From positions 136,945 to 200,944 of the forward strand of contig CAXBLA010000002.1 of assembly GCA_963976625.1 (NCBI GenBank): a DNA stretch of 64,000 nucleotides, given 5' to 3'. Source of the stretch: UBA1924 sp963976625 (GTDB lineage Bacteria; Planctomycetota; Phycisphaerae; Phycisphaerales; UBA1924). Shown piece by piece: positions 33,451-42,326 of this stretch; position 1 is the stretch's first letter; the number at the start of each line of letters is the position of its first letter. The notes under the pieces are model-generated. The model had not been told where the DNA came from. It worked only from the letters and a program-made list of their open reading frames with translations, and made no database searches. A program made the translations under genes and the position numbers.

Positions 33451-35475
33451 TTAGTGAGCCGCGGTCACGCGGAGGACTTCTTGAATACTCGTCAAGCCGT
33501 TGGAGGCTTTGTTGATCCCATCCTGGCGCAACGAGTTCATGCCGCGTTCGAGGCACATCCGCCGGAACTCAGACACATTGGGGTTGCGGGCGATCACATC
33601 GCGGAGCGAGTCATCGACCGCGAGCATCTCGTAGATCCCGACGCGCCCGGAGTAGCCCGTGTTTCGGCATTTTTCGCAGCCCTGGGGCATCCACATCTCT
33701 TCGCTGGGGAGCCCGTTGATTTCGAGGAACTCGGCCATCTCTTCGCTTGGTTTCTGCTGCGCCTTGCAGCTGGCGCACAGTCGGCGGAGGAGTCGCTGGG
33801 CGAGCACGCCGTTGACGGCTGCGCCCACCAGGAATGGTTCGAGCCCGATGTTGACCAGTCGCGTCACCGAGCTGGGCGCATCGTTGGTATGCAAAGTCGA
33901 GAGCACCAAGTGACCCGTGAGCGCGGCCTGCACCGCAGTATGGGCCGTCTCATGGTCACGAATTTCGCCGAGCATGATGACATCGGGGTCCTGACGAAGC
34001 AGGGCCTTGAGCGCCTTGGCGAAGGTCATGTCAATCTTGGCGTGGGTCTGGGTCTGGGTGATGCCGTCGAGGTGGTATTCGATCGGGTCTTCCACCGTCG
34101 AGACATTGAGCTTGACCTTGTCGATCTGGCGCAGCGATGAGTAGAGCGTCGTCGTCTTACCAGAACCCGTCGGCCCGGTCACCAACAGAATCCCGTGGGG
34201 CACATTGATCTGCGTCTTCCAGATATCGAGCGTGTGATCATCAAAGCCCAGGTCTTCGAGCTGCACATTGATCGACTTGGTATCGAGGATACGCATCACG
34301 ATCTTTTCGCCATACCCGGTCGGAAGCGATGACACACGAAGGTCGAGCTTGCGCCCTTGAACCACACAACGGATACGCCCGTCCTGAGGCACGCGACGCT
34401 CCGAGATATCCAGGTCCGCCATGATCTTGAGACGCGAGGTGATGGCAGCGGCCATACCCGGTGGCGGGTTCATCGACTCGAACAGGATGCCGTCGATACG
34501 CAGGCGCACCTTGATCTTCTTCTCGCCCGGCTCGATATGAATATCAGACGCACCTTCTTTGACCGCATTCTGGATAATGTAGTTCACATAGCGGATGACG
34601 GGCGATTCGCCGGCCTGGGATTCAAGATCCACCGCGTCTGCGTTCTGGGTCGAAGTAACCTCGACATCGGACTCTTCCACATCCGCGAGGATCTCGGTGA
34701 GATCCATATCAGAGGCCGCCTCGCCGCCGACCATTTCGAGCGCGCTGCGGACATCCGTTGGGGTGACGAGCACCACCTTAATGCTCGCGACGCGGAGAAT
34801 TGATCGGACCTCGTCGATCGTGAACACATCGCTGGTGTTGATCGTCCCCACCACCACGCGCGAGCCCTCGGTGCGCAGGGGGAGCACGAGGTTGGCCTGA
34901 CAGAAATCGAGTCCGAGGCGCTGGAGCAGCTTGCCGTCGAAGCCGCCGTCGAGCCCCTGCTCAAGATCAATGCGCTCGAACGGGACGCCGGCGGTCTCCG
35001 CGACGACCGACTGGACCTTGGCCTGATCAGCATCTTGCTCAAAGAGCACGCTCACCAGGCTTTTGCCGGGCGATTGCTTGAGCACCTGCTGGGCCGCGGT
35101 GAGCTGTTCCTTGGTGATCGCGCCTTGTTCGACGAGCAGCTCGGAGAGCTCGCCGGTGGCATGCTCATCGTCGCCTTCGGGGCGGAAGACCTCGGACATC
35201 GCGTTGCTGACATTGGTTGTCTTGGACTGGCTCCGGCGTTGGAGGACCGCGGGGTCGCGATCGACGCTGCCCTGATCGTCTTGCCCGAAGCTCGTTTGGC
35301 TCGATGGCATCGAGGGCAGCGGGCTAAAAGAGCCGGGTCGCTTGTCGAGCGTGTGCGACTTGTTGGTCGGTGCGCGGAGACGGCGTTGGGCGCGCTTGCT
35401 CCCTTTGCCGTCGCCCGAGTCTTCGCCGTCCGAGTCGACCCCGAGCTCATTGAGAATGTCATCGATACTGGCCAT
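33451..35475 (-). CDS. Type IV pilus assembly / type II secretion ATPase (PilB/GspE)
   Basis: This 674-residue hexameric ATPase drives pilus extension or pseudopilus assembly. After a low-complexity N-terminal region of about 110 residues comes an MshEN-type domain (GELSELLVEQGAITKEQLTAAQ), then the core with Walker A GPTGSGKTTTLYSSL, the GEIRDHETAHTAVQAALTGH Walker B and His boxes, and a tetracysteine zinc site formed by CASC and CEKC (about residues 585-630). This zinc site is typical of PilB/GspE and absent in PilT. It is the last gene of the pilM-N-O-P-B operon. AGGGA precedes the ATG. PilB versus GspE cannot be decided from the sequence. Confidence 0.93.
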   Translation of the reverse strand: MASIDDILNELGVDSDGEDSGDGKGSKRAQRRLRAPTNKSHTLDKRPGSFSPLPSMPSSQTSFGQDDQGSVDRDPAVLQRRSQSKTTNVSNAMSEVFRPEGDDEHATGELSELLVEQGAITKEQLTAAQQVLKQSPGKSLVSVLFEQDADQAKVQSVVAETAGVPFERIDLEQGLDGGFDGKLLQRLGLDFCQANLVLPLRTEGSRVVVGTINTSDVFTIDEVRSILRVASIKVVLVTPTDVRSALEMVGGEAASDMDLTEILADVEESDVEVTSTQNADAVDLESQAGESPVIRYVNYIIQNAVKEGASDIHIEPGEKKIKVRLRIDGILFESMNPPPGMAAAITSRLKIMADLDISERRVPQDGRIRCVVQGRKLDLRVSSLPTGYGEKIVMRILDTKSINVQLEDLGFDDHTLDIWKTQINVPHGILLVTGPTGSGKTTTLYSSLRQIDKVKLNVSTVEDPIEYHLDGITQTQTHAKIDMTFAKALKALLRQDPDVIMLGEIRDHETAHTAVQAALTGHLVLSTLHTNDAPSSVTRLVNIGLEPFLVGAAVNGVLAQRLLRRLCASCKAQQKPSEEMAEFLEINGLPSEEMWMPQGCEKCRNTGYSGRVGIYEMLAVDDSLRDVIARNPNVSEFRRMCLERGMNSLRQDGINKASNGLTSIQEVLRVTAAH

Positions 35476-35520
35476 CGTGTCCCTGTCTGCACCTACGCTG
35501 CGTTTTTATTGTGCGATTGA

Positions 35521-36267
35521 TCAGTTGATCTGCACGGGTTCTTGGCCGATCGCCAGCTCGAACTCCATCCCGTCGGCTTCGATGATCACGGTGCGCCCGT
35601 TGATCTCCTTGACCGTGAAGTAATCGCCCAGATCCATGCCGGCACGGACGGGCAGCCCCGAGATGCGGGCCGCGGGGCGTGAGCCGCCGATGATGCCCTG
35701 GAGCTTGAAGCGTGAGGCCTCGTCGAGCACACGCTGCTTACGCAGCGCGATCTCTTGCTCGAGCTCGTACTTGCGCTGGGCGGCGAGGCGTTCTTCCTCG
35801 CTCATCCCCGGATCGACCCTGACCTGGGGTGCTTCATCGACGATGGCCTCACGCGAGAACGGGGTCTTGGCGAATGACTCGTGGTCCGCGATCTGGATCG
35901 AGACGCTGCTCTCATCGAGTGTCTTGAGCACTGAGTTGAACCGCTTTGAAAACTCTGCACCATCAGCCTGCGACGCGTAATCAATCGAGACGATCTCCTT
36001 GTCGAGCCCCGCGCGGGTCCCGATGTAGCGCATCCCGTACACCGCCCCCGCACCGATGGCGACAACGAACATCGCGATCAGGAGCTGGACGCTGACCTTT
36101 GAATCGGACACGGACGAAGAGATCGCCGAGACCGGGGCCTGCTTGAGCGAGGGGATCCCGGTGGAATCCGTCTGCGCCATGTTGAGGAAGATATTGCTCG
36201 CCGCTTCGTTCTGCTCGCCCGAAGAATCGCCGGTGCTGAGTCCTGTTGAGTCCTGGAAATCACTCAT
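35521..36267 (-). CDS. PilP/GspC-like pilus assembly protein
   Basis: A 248-residue protein with a disordered, Ser-rich cytoplasmic N-terminus, one transmembrane helix (about residues 58-80, VQLLIAMFVVAIGAGAVYGM), a charged coiled-coil stretch (about 155-185, EEERLAAQRKYELEQEIALRKQR split by a turn) and a C-terminal beta domain: FKLQGIIGGSRPAARISG, then VKEINGRTVIIEADGMEFEL. That domain is like the PilP/GspC homology region, which contacts the secretin. Sequence conservation to named PilP is low, so the call rests on position between pilO and pilB and on this layout. It overlaps pilO by four bases. Confidence 0.7.
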   Translation of the reverse strand: MSDFQDSTGLSTGDSSGEQNEAASNIFLNMAQTDSTGIPSLKQAPVSAISSSVSDSKVSVQLLIAMFVVAIGAGAVYGMRYIGTRAGLDKEIVSIDYASQADGAEFSKRFNSVLKTLDESSVSIQIADHESFAKTPFSREAIVDEAPQVRVDPGMSEEERLAAQRKYELEQEIALRKQRVLDEASRFKLQGIIGGSRPAARISGLPVRAGMDLGDYFTVKEINGRTVIIEADGMEFELAIGQEPVQIN

Positions 36268-36821
36268 TTCGATGCTCCCTGAGCCACCTGCTCATCGACG
36301 GAGAAATAGATGCTCAATGTAAAATCGACCTCGATCTCGATGCCCTCGTCGTTCGAGTCCTTCACCACCATGTCCACGATGCGTGTGATGCGCGGGAGCT
36401 TCTCGACCTCCAAGAGGAACTCGTAGAAGCCCTCGAACGAGCCCGAGGTGCTCATCTCGAGTGGCTGCTCACGGAAGCGAGCCGCCGCGATCGGCTTGAG
36501 GCTCTTGAGCGATGGCGGGGTGAGCCCCGACTCGATCGCAAGACCTGAAACCTGACGGACAATCTGGTCGATCTCGCGGTTCGACGGGAGGAGCGATTCC
36601 ATCTCATCGATCCGCATTTTGATGACCTCGTTGGCTTTGGCCAGACTCTCGTTGCGCTTGGTTTCCGCCCGGAGTGAATCCAGGACCTCGCGTTTGTGGT
36701 CGATGTCGCTCTTGGCCTGCTCGATCTTCGCGCTCTGAGGCTGGAAGACCATGAAGTAGCTCAAAACAGGCAGCATCAAAACCGATAGAAACAATATAAT
36801 TTCTCGTGCTCCGAATCGCAT
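36264..36821 (-). CDS. PilO-like pilus assembly protein
   Basis: This is a 185-residue bitopic inner-membrane protein: short N-terminus, a transmembrane helix at about residues 7-25 (IILFLSVLMLPVLSYFMVF), a coiled coil (about 27-80) and a ferredoxin-like periplasmic domain, PLEMSTSGSFEGFYEFLLEVEKLPRI, typical of PilO/GspM. PilO pairs with PilN and links the inner-membrane platform to PilP. AGGAG precedes the ATG. The four-base overlap with the PilP-like gene indicates coupled translation. The length is normal for PilO. Confidence 0.85.
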   Translation of the reverse strand: MRFGAREIILFLSVLMLPVLSYFMVFQPQSAKIEQAKSDIDHKREVLDSLRAETKRNESLAKANEVIKMRIDEMESLLPSNREIDQIVRQVSGLAIESGLTPPSLKSLKPIAAARFREQPLEMSTSGSFEGFYEFLLEVEKLPRITRIVDMVVKDSNDEGIEIEVDFTLSIYFSVDEQVAQGASK

Positions 36822-36838
36822 AGTACGATCTCCTCTTC

Positions 36839-37618
36839 TTAGTCTGAATCCGTGCCTGTGCCGGCGATACCAAAGTCAACCCGCCCGATCTCGACCTCGG
36901 TCGTGCCGTCGACCAGACTCGCGTCCGCCTGCTCAAGCAACCTCATGGTGATCTTGAACTTGCGATACTTCTGCTTGTCGATGCTTGTCTCATTGATGTA
37001 CTGGAGCTCGACATCGCCGAACAAGGGCGAAGCCTTGATCGCGACGAGAAAGTCAGCAACATCGTCGTTCTCATCAGAGACACCCGACGCGTTGACCACG
37101 AACCGGAACTTGGGCGGGAGCACTTTGGGGGGCGCAACGACCTCGTCCTTGCCCTTGCCCACACCTTTGCCCTTGAGCGAGCGGGTCGCGGATTTCTTCG
37201 GATCAGCCTTGGGCTTAGCGACCTTGACGCGTTCGCCCTCGAGGGTCACCGCGGTGAGTGTGAGCCCCTCGGGAATCGCGCGGACGATCTCGCCGAGCAA
37301 TACCGAGCGCGGAACACGGTCCTTGAGGGCCGTCACCACCTCGGCTCGTTCGATCAGCTCGACACGCTGCTTCTCGAGCCCCTTGAGCTGTTCGATCTTG
37401 GTCGCTTCCTCCGCGTACGCCTTGGCGACGAGCCCCTGCTCGACATGCACCCGGCGCCAGCGATGATGGTTGACGACAAACGCCCCCACCACCGCGCCAA
37501 GCACGAGCACGAACAGCAGCAGCGCCATGATGTTGGCGCGGAACTGGCTCTTGCCCTTGACATATTCAGCGGGCAGGAAGCTCCCGCCTTGATTCGTATT
37601 ATCCTTGGGATTGGCCAT
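36839..37618 (-). CDS. PilN-like pilus assembly protein
   Basis: The 259-residue product has the PilN plan: a short cytoplasmic N-terminus with SFLPAEYVKGKSQF (the PilM-binding region is usually N-terminal), a transmembrane helix at about residues 30-50, a coiled coil with VVTALKDRVPRSVLLGEIVRAIPEGLTLT, and a beta domain. A Lys-rich linker (about residues 140-165) interrupts the periplasmic domain. The start at 37618 is chosen because GGAGG lies seven bases upstream; an in-frame ATG 21 codons earlier has no such signal. It lies 17 bp from pilO and 95 bp after pilM. Confidence 0.85.
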   Translation of the reverse strand: MANPKDNTNQGGSFLPAEYVKGKSQFRANIMALLLFVLVLGAVVGAFVVNHHRWRRVHVEQGLVAKAYAEEATKIEQLKGLEKQRVELIERAEVVTALKDRVPRSVLLGEIVRAIPEGLTLTAVTLEGERVKVAKPKADPKKSATRSLKGKGVGKGKDEVVAPPKVLPPKFRFVVNASGVSDENDDVADFLVAIKASPLFGDVELQYINETSIDKQKYRKFKITMRLLEQADASLVDGTTEVEIGRVDFGIAGTGTDSD

Positions 37619-37713
37619 TGCATCGCCTCCAAAAGTCGTGTTCGTGTCACTCGTCGGTGTGTCCGTTGAGGTGTAGTCCATTGAGAAATCGAGAGTCAGT
37701 CACTGTTCATGCC

Positions 37714-38982
37714 TTACAAATCCATCGGGCTCAGCGCCGCCCCAACCACGGCCGCCCATCCGGGCTGGGCTGTGCTCAGATCAATACCGCTCGTTGGCAC
37801 CCGCCCGGCACGCGCCAGGCACGCCATCGGATCGAGCACCTGCGCCTCAAGATTCAGGCTCCGGGCCAGGTGCTCGCACACCGCCTGGTGCTTGGCCTGC
37901 CCGCCTACAAAGACCACGCGTTCGACCTTGGTGGTCGGAAACAACGCGTGGTGGTAGCGCAGGCACATCGAGATCTCATCGCTGAGGATCTCCAATGGCT
38001 CACCCAGATCAATCTGAGGGCCGCGCGAGAAACTCGCCGGTGCTTGTGTTTCGGTTTCGGTCTTGGTTTCGATTTCAGTTTCTGATTCCTGCTGCGCCGG
38101 CGGGGGCATGCCCGGAGAGACCGACCCGCCTGTGGCACCCGCGCCCACCGCGTGCGACGGGACCAGTGTTTCGAGCTTGACCCGCATCTCGCGTGCTTCC
38201 ATCATGGTGCAGCGGAGCTGGTGGCAGATCGATTCATCGAAGTGTCGTGCGCCCAGCTCGATGGTGCGGGCGAAGGCCATCTGTTGCCCGTGCATAATCA
38301 GGACCTTGGTGGAGCCGCAGCCCAGATCGAGGATCAGGGTGGGCTTGACCGAGCCCACATTGCCTGAGGCATCGTTGCGGAGCTGGAGCGAGCTGGCCAT
38401 GGCATCGAACTCCGTGTGGATCCCCACCGGGTCGAGCTTGGCGGCTTTGAGTGTGCCCATGATCCGCCCGACGAACTCGCGCGAGGCCGCGAAGCAGATC
38501 ACTTCCGTCTTGCCGTTCTTGGTGACCGCGCCGTTGACGCGTCGGCAGCGGACGAGCAACTCGCCGGGAGCACACCCGAGCTGGGAGCTGAGCTGGGCGC
38601 CGGCGATCTGTTCGATCGGCACGCCTTCTGTTTCTGTGATCTGCAGGTGCTTGCACACCATCTGCCCGTTGGGGATCAGCCCGGTCGCCCGCGTAGCGTT
38701 GATCTTCGACCCCTTGATGAACTGAGGCAGCGCATCCATCTGGAACAACAACCGCTTGGCGGGGTTATCGAGCAGATCATCGGGCGTGGGCATAAACGCG
38801 GCGCTGTTGATCGAGCTGGGGTTCGAGCCGCTGAGCTGGAGAACCTTGATCCCCGAGACCCCGAACTCGACCGAGAGCGGGATCGCACCCGGGCGCATCG
38901 ACCCCACAGACGACAACGATGACTTGAGCTTGCTGCTGCTCAACTTTGTACCAAGCTTCCCGAACTTCACTTTGCTTTTCAT
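37714..38982 (-). CDS. PilM-like actin-fold pilus assembly ATPase
   Basis: A 422-residue cytoplasmic protein of the PilM/FtsA-like actin fold. Visible signatures: IPLSVEFGVSGIKVLQLSG (phosphate-1 region), TLILDLGCGSTKVLIMHGQ (phosphate-2) and VERVVFVGGQAKHQAVCEHL (adenosine-binding). PilM binds the PilN N-terminus and organises the pilus platform. A Pro/Glu/Thr-rich insertion of roughly 40 residues (about 275-315) sits between the last two motifs and is probably a disordered loop. The start at 38982 is chosen over an upstream Met that precedes low-complexity sequence. It is the first gene of the pilus operon. Confidence 0.88.
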   Translation of the reverse strand: MKSKVKFGKLGTKLSSSKLKSSLSSVGSMRPGAIPLSVEFGVSGIKVLQLSGSNPSSINSAAFMPTPDDLLDNPAKRLLFQMDALPQFIKGSKINATRATGLIPNGQMVCKHLQITETEGVPIEQIAGAQLSSQLGCAPGELLVRCRRVNGAVTKNGKTEVICFAASREFVGRIMGTLKAAKLDPVGIHTEFDAMASSLQLRNDASGNVGSVKPTLILDLGCGSTKVLIMHGQQMAFARTIELGARHFDESICHQLRCTMMEAREMRVKLETLVPSHAVGAGATGGSVSPGMPPPAQQESETEIETKTETETQAPASFSRGPQIDLGEPLEILSDEISMCLRYHHALFPTTKVERVVFVGGQAKHQAVCEHLARSLNLEAQVLDPMACLARAGRVPTSGIDLSTAQPGWAAVVGAALSPMDL

Positions 38983-39172
38983 ACCTCGGTACCCTTCCCA
39001 CCCGGCGTCGGTGCGGGCAGCCATCGACCAGCGAACGCTGCGTCTCAAACCGCCCATCGAGAGGGAGATCGACCGAACTTGAAGGTGAGTTCATCGCGGG
39101 CTCAATACACGCCAATCTGGGGATCAACCCATCGCGGGGGATCGTCCCAACCGGCACACCCGGCGCAGGTTC

Positions 39173-39937
39173 TCATCGGAGGGTGTCGATGACCCGTCCG
39201 AGAACTCGGGTCAGCTTGTCGAGCGCACCATCGAGATCCCATTGCTGGTTCTCCCGATCGCCCGTCAGGTTGGAGATCACCCGCAGCTCGCCGGTGAGCA
39301 GCCCCGGATCAATGCGATGAGCCGCCAGGCAGACAGCCGCGCCTTCCATCGCTTCTGCGATCGCCCCGGTACGCACAGAGACTCGCTGGGCCAGCCCGTC
39401 TGTCCCAGAGCACACCGAAACACAAGCAATCGGCCCGACATGGTCCGAGAAGCCCGCGAGCCATTCGATCACGCCTTGGTTGTGAATCAACGAATCGGAA
39501 CCATCGCCCAACACATCGAACGGGGCGAAGCCCAGCTGGGCACAGGAGATGAACGCATCGGCGGTCTCCACGCCCTCGTCAGCAAACGCTGATGAATCAG
39601 CGCAGACCACATCGAGCACATCGCACCCCGGTAACTCCGTGGTCTCTTTGATTGCCCCCGCGATCCCGACGCTGAGTACCCCCAGGTGGCGAGCGGGATC
39701 GAGCACCCGGCCCACGCCACCACTGGCGCTCGCCTTGCCCACCCCGGTAAGGACCACATCCACCACCCCGCAGGGGCACAGGGCCCATTGCTCAGGAAGA
39801 TTGTGCTCAATGTCAAAGCCCGGATCAATCGCACGAAGCACCGCTTCGAGCTCTCGCCGAGCCGCGACAACGAGCAACCAAACCCGATCTCCCGGATTGG
39901 GCTCGAGGGCTGATTTTGGTTGTGGTTGTTTCGTCAC
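39173..39937 (-). CDS. mqnB: Futalosine hydrolase
   Basis: A 254-residue nucleosidase of the MTA/SAH nucleosidase-like fold. GVGKASASGGVGRVL, then EAMEGAAVCLAAHRI with the substrate-binding Glu, and ELRVISNLTGDRENQQWDL are characteristic of MqnB, which cleaves futalosine (or 6-amino-6-deoxyfutalosine in some organisms) in menaquinone synthesis. This implies the futalosine pathway rather than the Men pathway. The start is taken as GTG at 39937, six bases after AGGA; a TTG two codons upstream is the alternative. It lies downstream of the HD-GYP gene, whose stop is at 39959, and is likely co-transcribed with it. Confidence 0.85.
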   Translation of the reverse strand: MTKQPQPKSALEPNPGDRVWLLVVAARRELEAVLRAIDPGFDIEHNLPEQWALCPCGVVDVVLTGVGKASASGGVGRVLDPARHLGVLSVGIAGAIKETTELPGCDVLDVVCADSSAFADEGVETADAFISCAQLGFAPFDVLGDGSDSLIHNQGVIEWLAGFSDHVGPIACVSVCSGTDGLAQRVSVRTGAIAEAMEGAAVCLAAHRIDPGLLTGELRVISNLTGDRENQQWDLDGALDKLTRVLGRVIDTLR

Positions 39938-39958
39938 GACCAATCCTAGACCATCCGA

Positions 39959-41266
39959 TCACGCCGCTTGGGTGTCGGGATCGTCATCATCCCCGAGGAG
40001 CTCTTCCATCGCCTTGGGATCGAGCCCGTAGGCCCCGTTGGTCATGGTCTTTTCGAGCACGCGGATATCGAACTCGTGCTTGTACTTGGGATAGAAGTTA
40101 TACTCGCGGACATCAAACCCATCGCATTCCACCACGCTCAGCTCGTGATGATCGCGCAGATCCACCTCCAGCCCATCGTCCTGATCCTCGAAGTGGGTCA
40201 GCTCTTTGACCTTGGGTCGGCACGGATCGCGCGGGTCCCAGTCGATGACCACGCCGCGCATCCCGTCGGAGAGTTCGACGCTCGATCCGGGCGCGTACGA
40301 CGGGGCCACCGTCATCAATGCCTTAAACACGATCGGGTCCATCCACGACTGGTACGGCTCTTGGCGCAGCGTGTGCATCGCATACACCGGCGGGCGGGAT
40401 TGCTTGGTGTCTTCCGAGTCGCCCAGCGTATACGCGGGGTGCACGAGCCGATCGTAGAGGTCCGCGACGAGCAATATGCGTGCGAAGATATGGATGCTCG
40501 AGCCTTCGAGCCCGAACCGCTGGCCATCGAAGCGTTGTTTCTTGGGGAACCCGGTGCCATCGAACCGCTGATGGTGGTGCAGCACCGCCGACGCCGCTGA
40601 CGGCTCGACCTGGCCGCGGAGCATCTCGTAGCCGATCCGGACATGGTCCTGCCATTCGACATCCGTGTGGTCATGCTCTTCAGCCCAGCGTTCGAGCACG
40701 GACGCCTTGAGCCGGGTCATCCCGACATCGTGAAGCATGGCCGCGACGCCCAGGCTCGTCACATCCTTGGCGAGCCTCGCCGAGAGTCGGCTGCGCTCCC
40801 GCAGCAGATAGAACCCCAGTCGCAACCCCATGAGCATGCTCAGGTACCCGACATTGGCCCCGTGGCGGATGGCCGGCGAGCCGGTGTCGGCGATGTCACC
40901 AATAAACACGGCCGCGTCCGGATCATTGATCAGACGCTCCATCAGCTTGCTCATCGCGGCTTGGTACTTCGTAAAGTCCATCCGCGCGTGCATGTCCTTG
41001 CCCGCGGCATCAAACGCCTGGGCCACGCCCGAGGTGATCTCCGCACGCGACGACATGATCTTGGGCGAGACATACTTGCTCACCATGTCCATATTGGGAT
41101 ACTTGATCCAGATCTCGGGCAGGTGCAGCTCGATCATCCGCTCAATAGTGCTCTGCTCGAGCACCGCGCCGGGGCGCAGCAGGATCTGAGCCGACGCACG
41201 CGGGTTAAACACCGGCAGCGCCACCTCCATCCCCGCCTTGGCATGTGATATCGGTACCCGAAGCAT
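39959..41266 (-). CDS. Variant HD-GYP domain protein
   Basis: This 435-residue cytoplasmic protein carries an HD-GYP-type domain. MLRVPISHAKAGMEVALPVF is the usual N-terminal segment of such proteins, MLHDVGM carries the His-Asp pair, and the HHHQRFDGTGFPKKQRFDG segment stands where HHE-x-x-DG-x-GYP is expected. The Glu is replaced by Gln and GYP by GFP, so metal binding or cyclic di-GMP hydrolysis may be altered. ARILLVADLYDRLVHP follows as in active members. The C-terminal 120 residues (about 320-435) are acidic and end DDDDPDTQAA. GGGAG before the ATG at 41266 decides the start. Its role in signalling is inferred. Confidence 0.82.
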   Translation of the reverse strand: MLRVPISHAKAGMEVALPVFNPRASAQILLRPGAVLEQSTIERMIELHLPEIWIKYPNMDMVSKYVSPKIMSSRAEITSGVAQAFDAAGKDMHARMDFTKYQAAMSKLMERLINDPDAAVFIGDIADTGSPAIRHGANVGYLSMLMGLRLGFYLLRERSRLSARLAKDVTSLGVAAMLHDVGMTRLKASVLERWAEEHDHTDVEWQDHVRIGYEMLRGQVEPSAASAVLHHHQRFDGTGFPKKQRFDGQRFGLEGSSIHIFARILLVADLYDRLVHPAYTLGDSEDTKQSRPPVYAMHTLRQEPYQSWMDPIVFKALMTVAPSYAPGSSVELSDGMRGVVIDWDPRDPCRPKVKELTHFEDQDDGLEVDLRDHHELSVVECDGFDVREYNFYPKYKHEFDIRVLEKTMTNGAYGLDPKAMEELLGDDDDPDTQAA

Positions 41267-41345
41267 CGCTCTCCCTGGCATGCATAGAGAAGAAAAGCCC
41301 ATTGGCTCTCCCAAACCATCGGGCATTGCTCAATGGGAGTTCATC

Positions 41346-42326
41346 TCAACCCGTGATCGGCCCGGAAAGAGGCCCCGAAACCGCGTCCGGACGCACAAAC
41401 GAGAGCACAATATAAGCAACATACCCCAGCACAAAGAGCGTGCCCAGAAAACGCCCCAGCGCCGGGCGGAAGAGCACCAGCACCACCAGGAAGGTGCTCA
41501 CCGCGAGCATCATCCAGATATCGAGCTTCATCTGCTCAGGCGTGGTCAACGGCTGGATCAACGCCGTGATCCCCAACACGCTCAGCAGGTTAAAGATATT
41601 CGAGCCCACGACATTGCCCACCGCCATATCGGACTCTTTGCTCATCGCCGCCCGGACCGTCGCCGCCAGCTCGGGCAGGCTCGTCCCGAACGCGACGATC
41701 GTCGTACCGACAACCCCCGCCGGCACCCCGACCATAATCGCAAGCTCACTGGCGCCCCACACGAGCCCCTTGGCCCCGAGCCCGAGCCCGACGATCCCGA
41801 GCCCGATCAGCAGCAGGTCCATCTTGATCGACTTGGGATGGGCGATCGCGTCGTCGCCCTCGTGCTCGATGTCCACACGGTGGGCCTTGATGATAAAAAG
41901 TACATAGCCGAGCAACCCGATCGTGAGCAACCCACCCTCGACGCGGGTGATCACATGGTCGATCATCAGCAAGGTCGCGCCCGCGGTGATCGCGAGCATG
42001 ATGGGCAGCTCGATCATGCGCACGCGTCGGTGCACGCCGATGGGAACCATGATCGCGCCGACGCCAAGAATCAGCAGGATATTGGCGATGTTCGAGCCCA
42101 CGACATTGCCCACGGCCAGATCGGGCACGCCGCTTAAAGCTGCTCCGATCGAGGCGAAGAGCTCCGGTGCGCTGGTGCCAAAGGCCACGACCGTCACCCC
42201 GACCGCAAAGGCGCTCAGCCCCATGACCCTTGCGAGCTGAGCCGCCCCGCGCACAAGCATGTCCGCACCCGCGATCAACACCGCGAGCCCGACGATCAAT
42301 GCCACAATCGCAAGCAAAGCACTCAA
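41346..42326 (-). CDS. Calcium/sodium antiporter (CaCA family, YrbG-like)
   Basis: A 326-residue inner-membrane cation/Ca2+ exchanger with about ten hydrophobic segments. Both alpha repeats are present: GTSAPELFASIGAALSG then NVVGSNIANILLILGV, and GTSLPELAATVRAAMS then NVVGSNIFNLLSVLGI. These hold the conserved acidic and polar residues of the ion pathway. It would exchange Ca2+ for Na+ or H+ across the membrane. The start is TTG at 42326, supported by GGAG seven bases upstream and by the four-base overlap with the stop of the lipoprotein gene. Length and topology are typical of the YrbG branch. Confidence 0.93.
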   Translation of the reverse strand: MSALLAIVALIVGLAVLIAGADMLVRGAAQLARVMGLSAFAVGVTVVAFGTSAPELFASIGAALSGVPDLAVGNVVGSNIANILLILGVGAIMVPIGVHRRVRMIELPIMLAITAGATLLMIDHVITRVEGGLLTIGLLGYVLFIIKAHRVDIEHEGDDAIAHPKSIKMDLLLIGLGIVGLGLGAKGLVWGASELAIMVGVPAGVVGTTIVAFGTSLPELAATVRAAMSKESDMAVGNVVGSNIFNLLSVLGITALIQPLTTPEQMKLDIWMMLAVSTFLVVLVLFRPALGRFLGTLFVLGYVAYIVLSFVRPDAVSGPLSGPITG

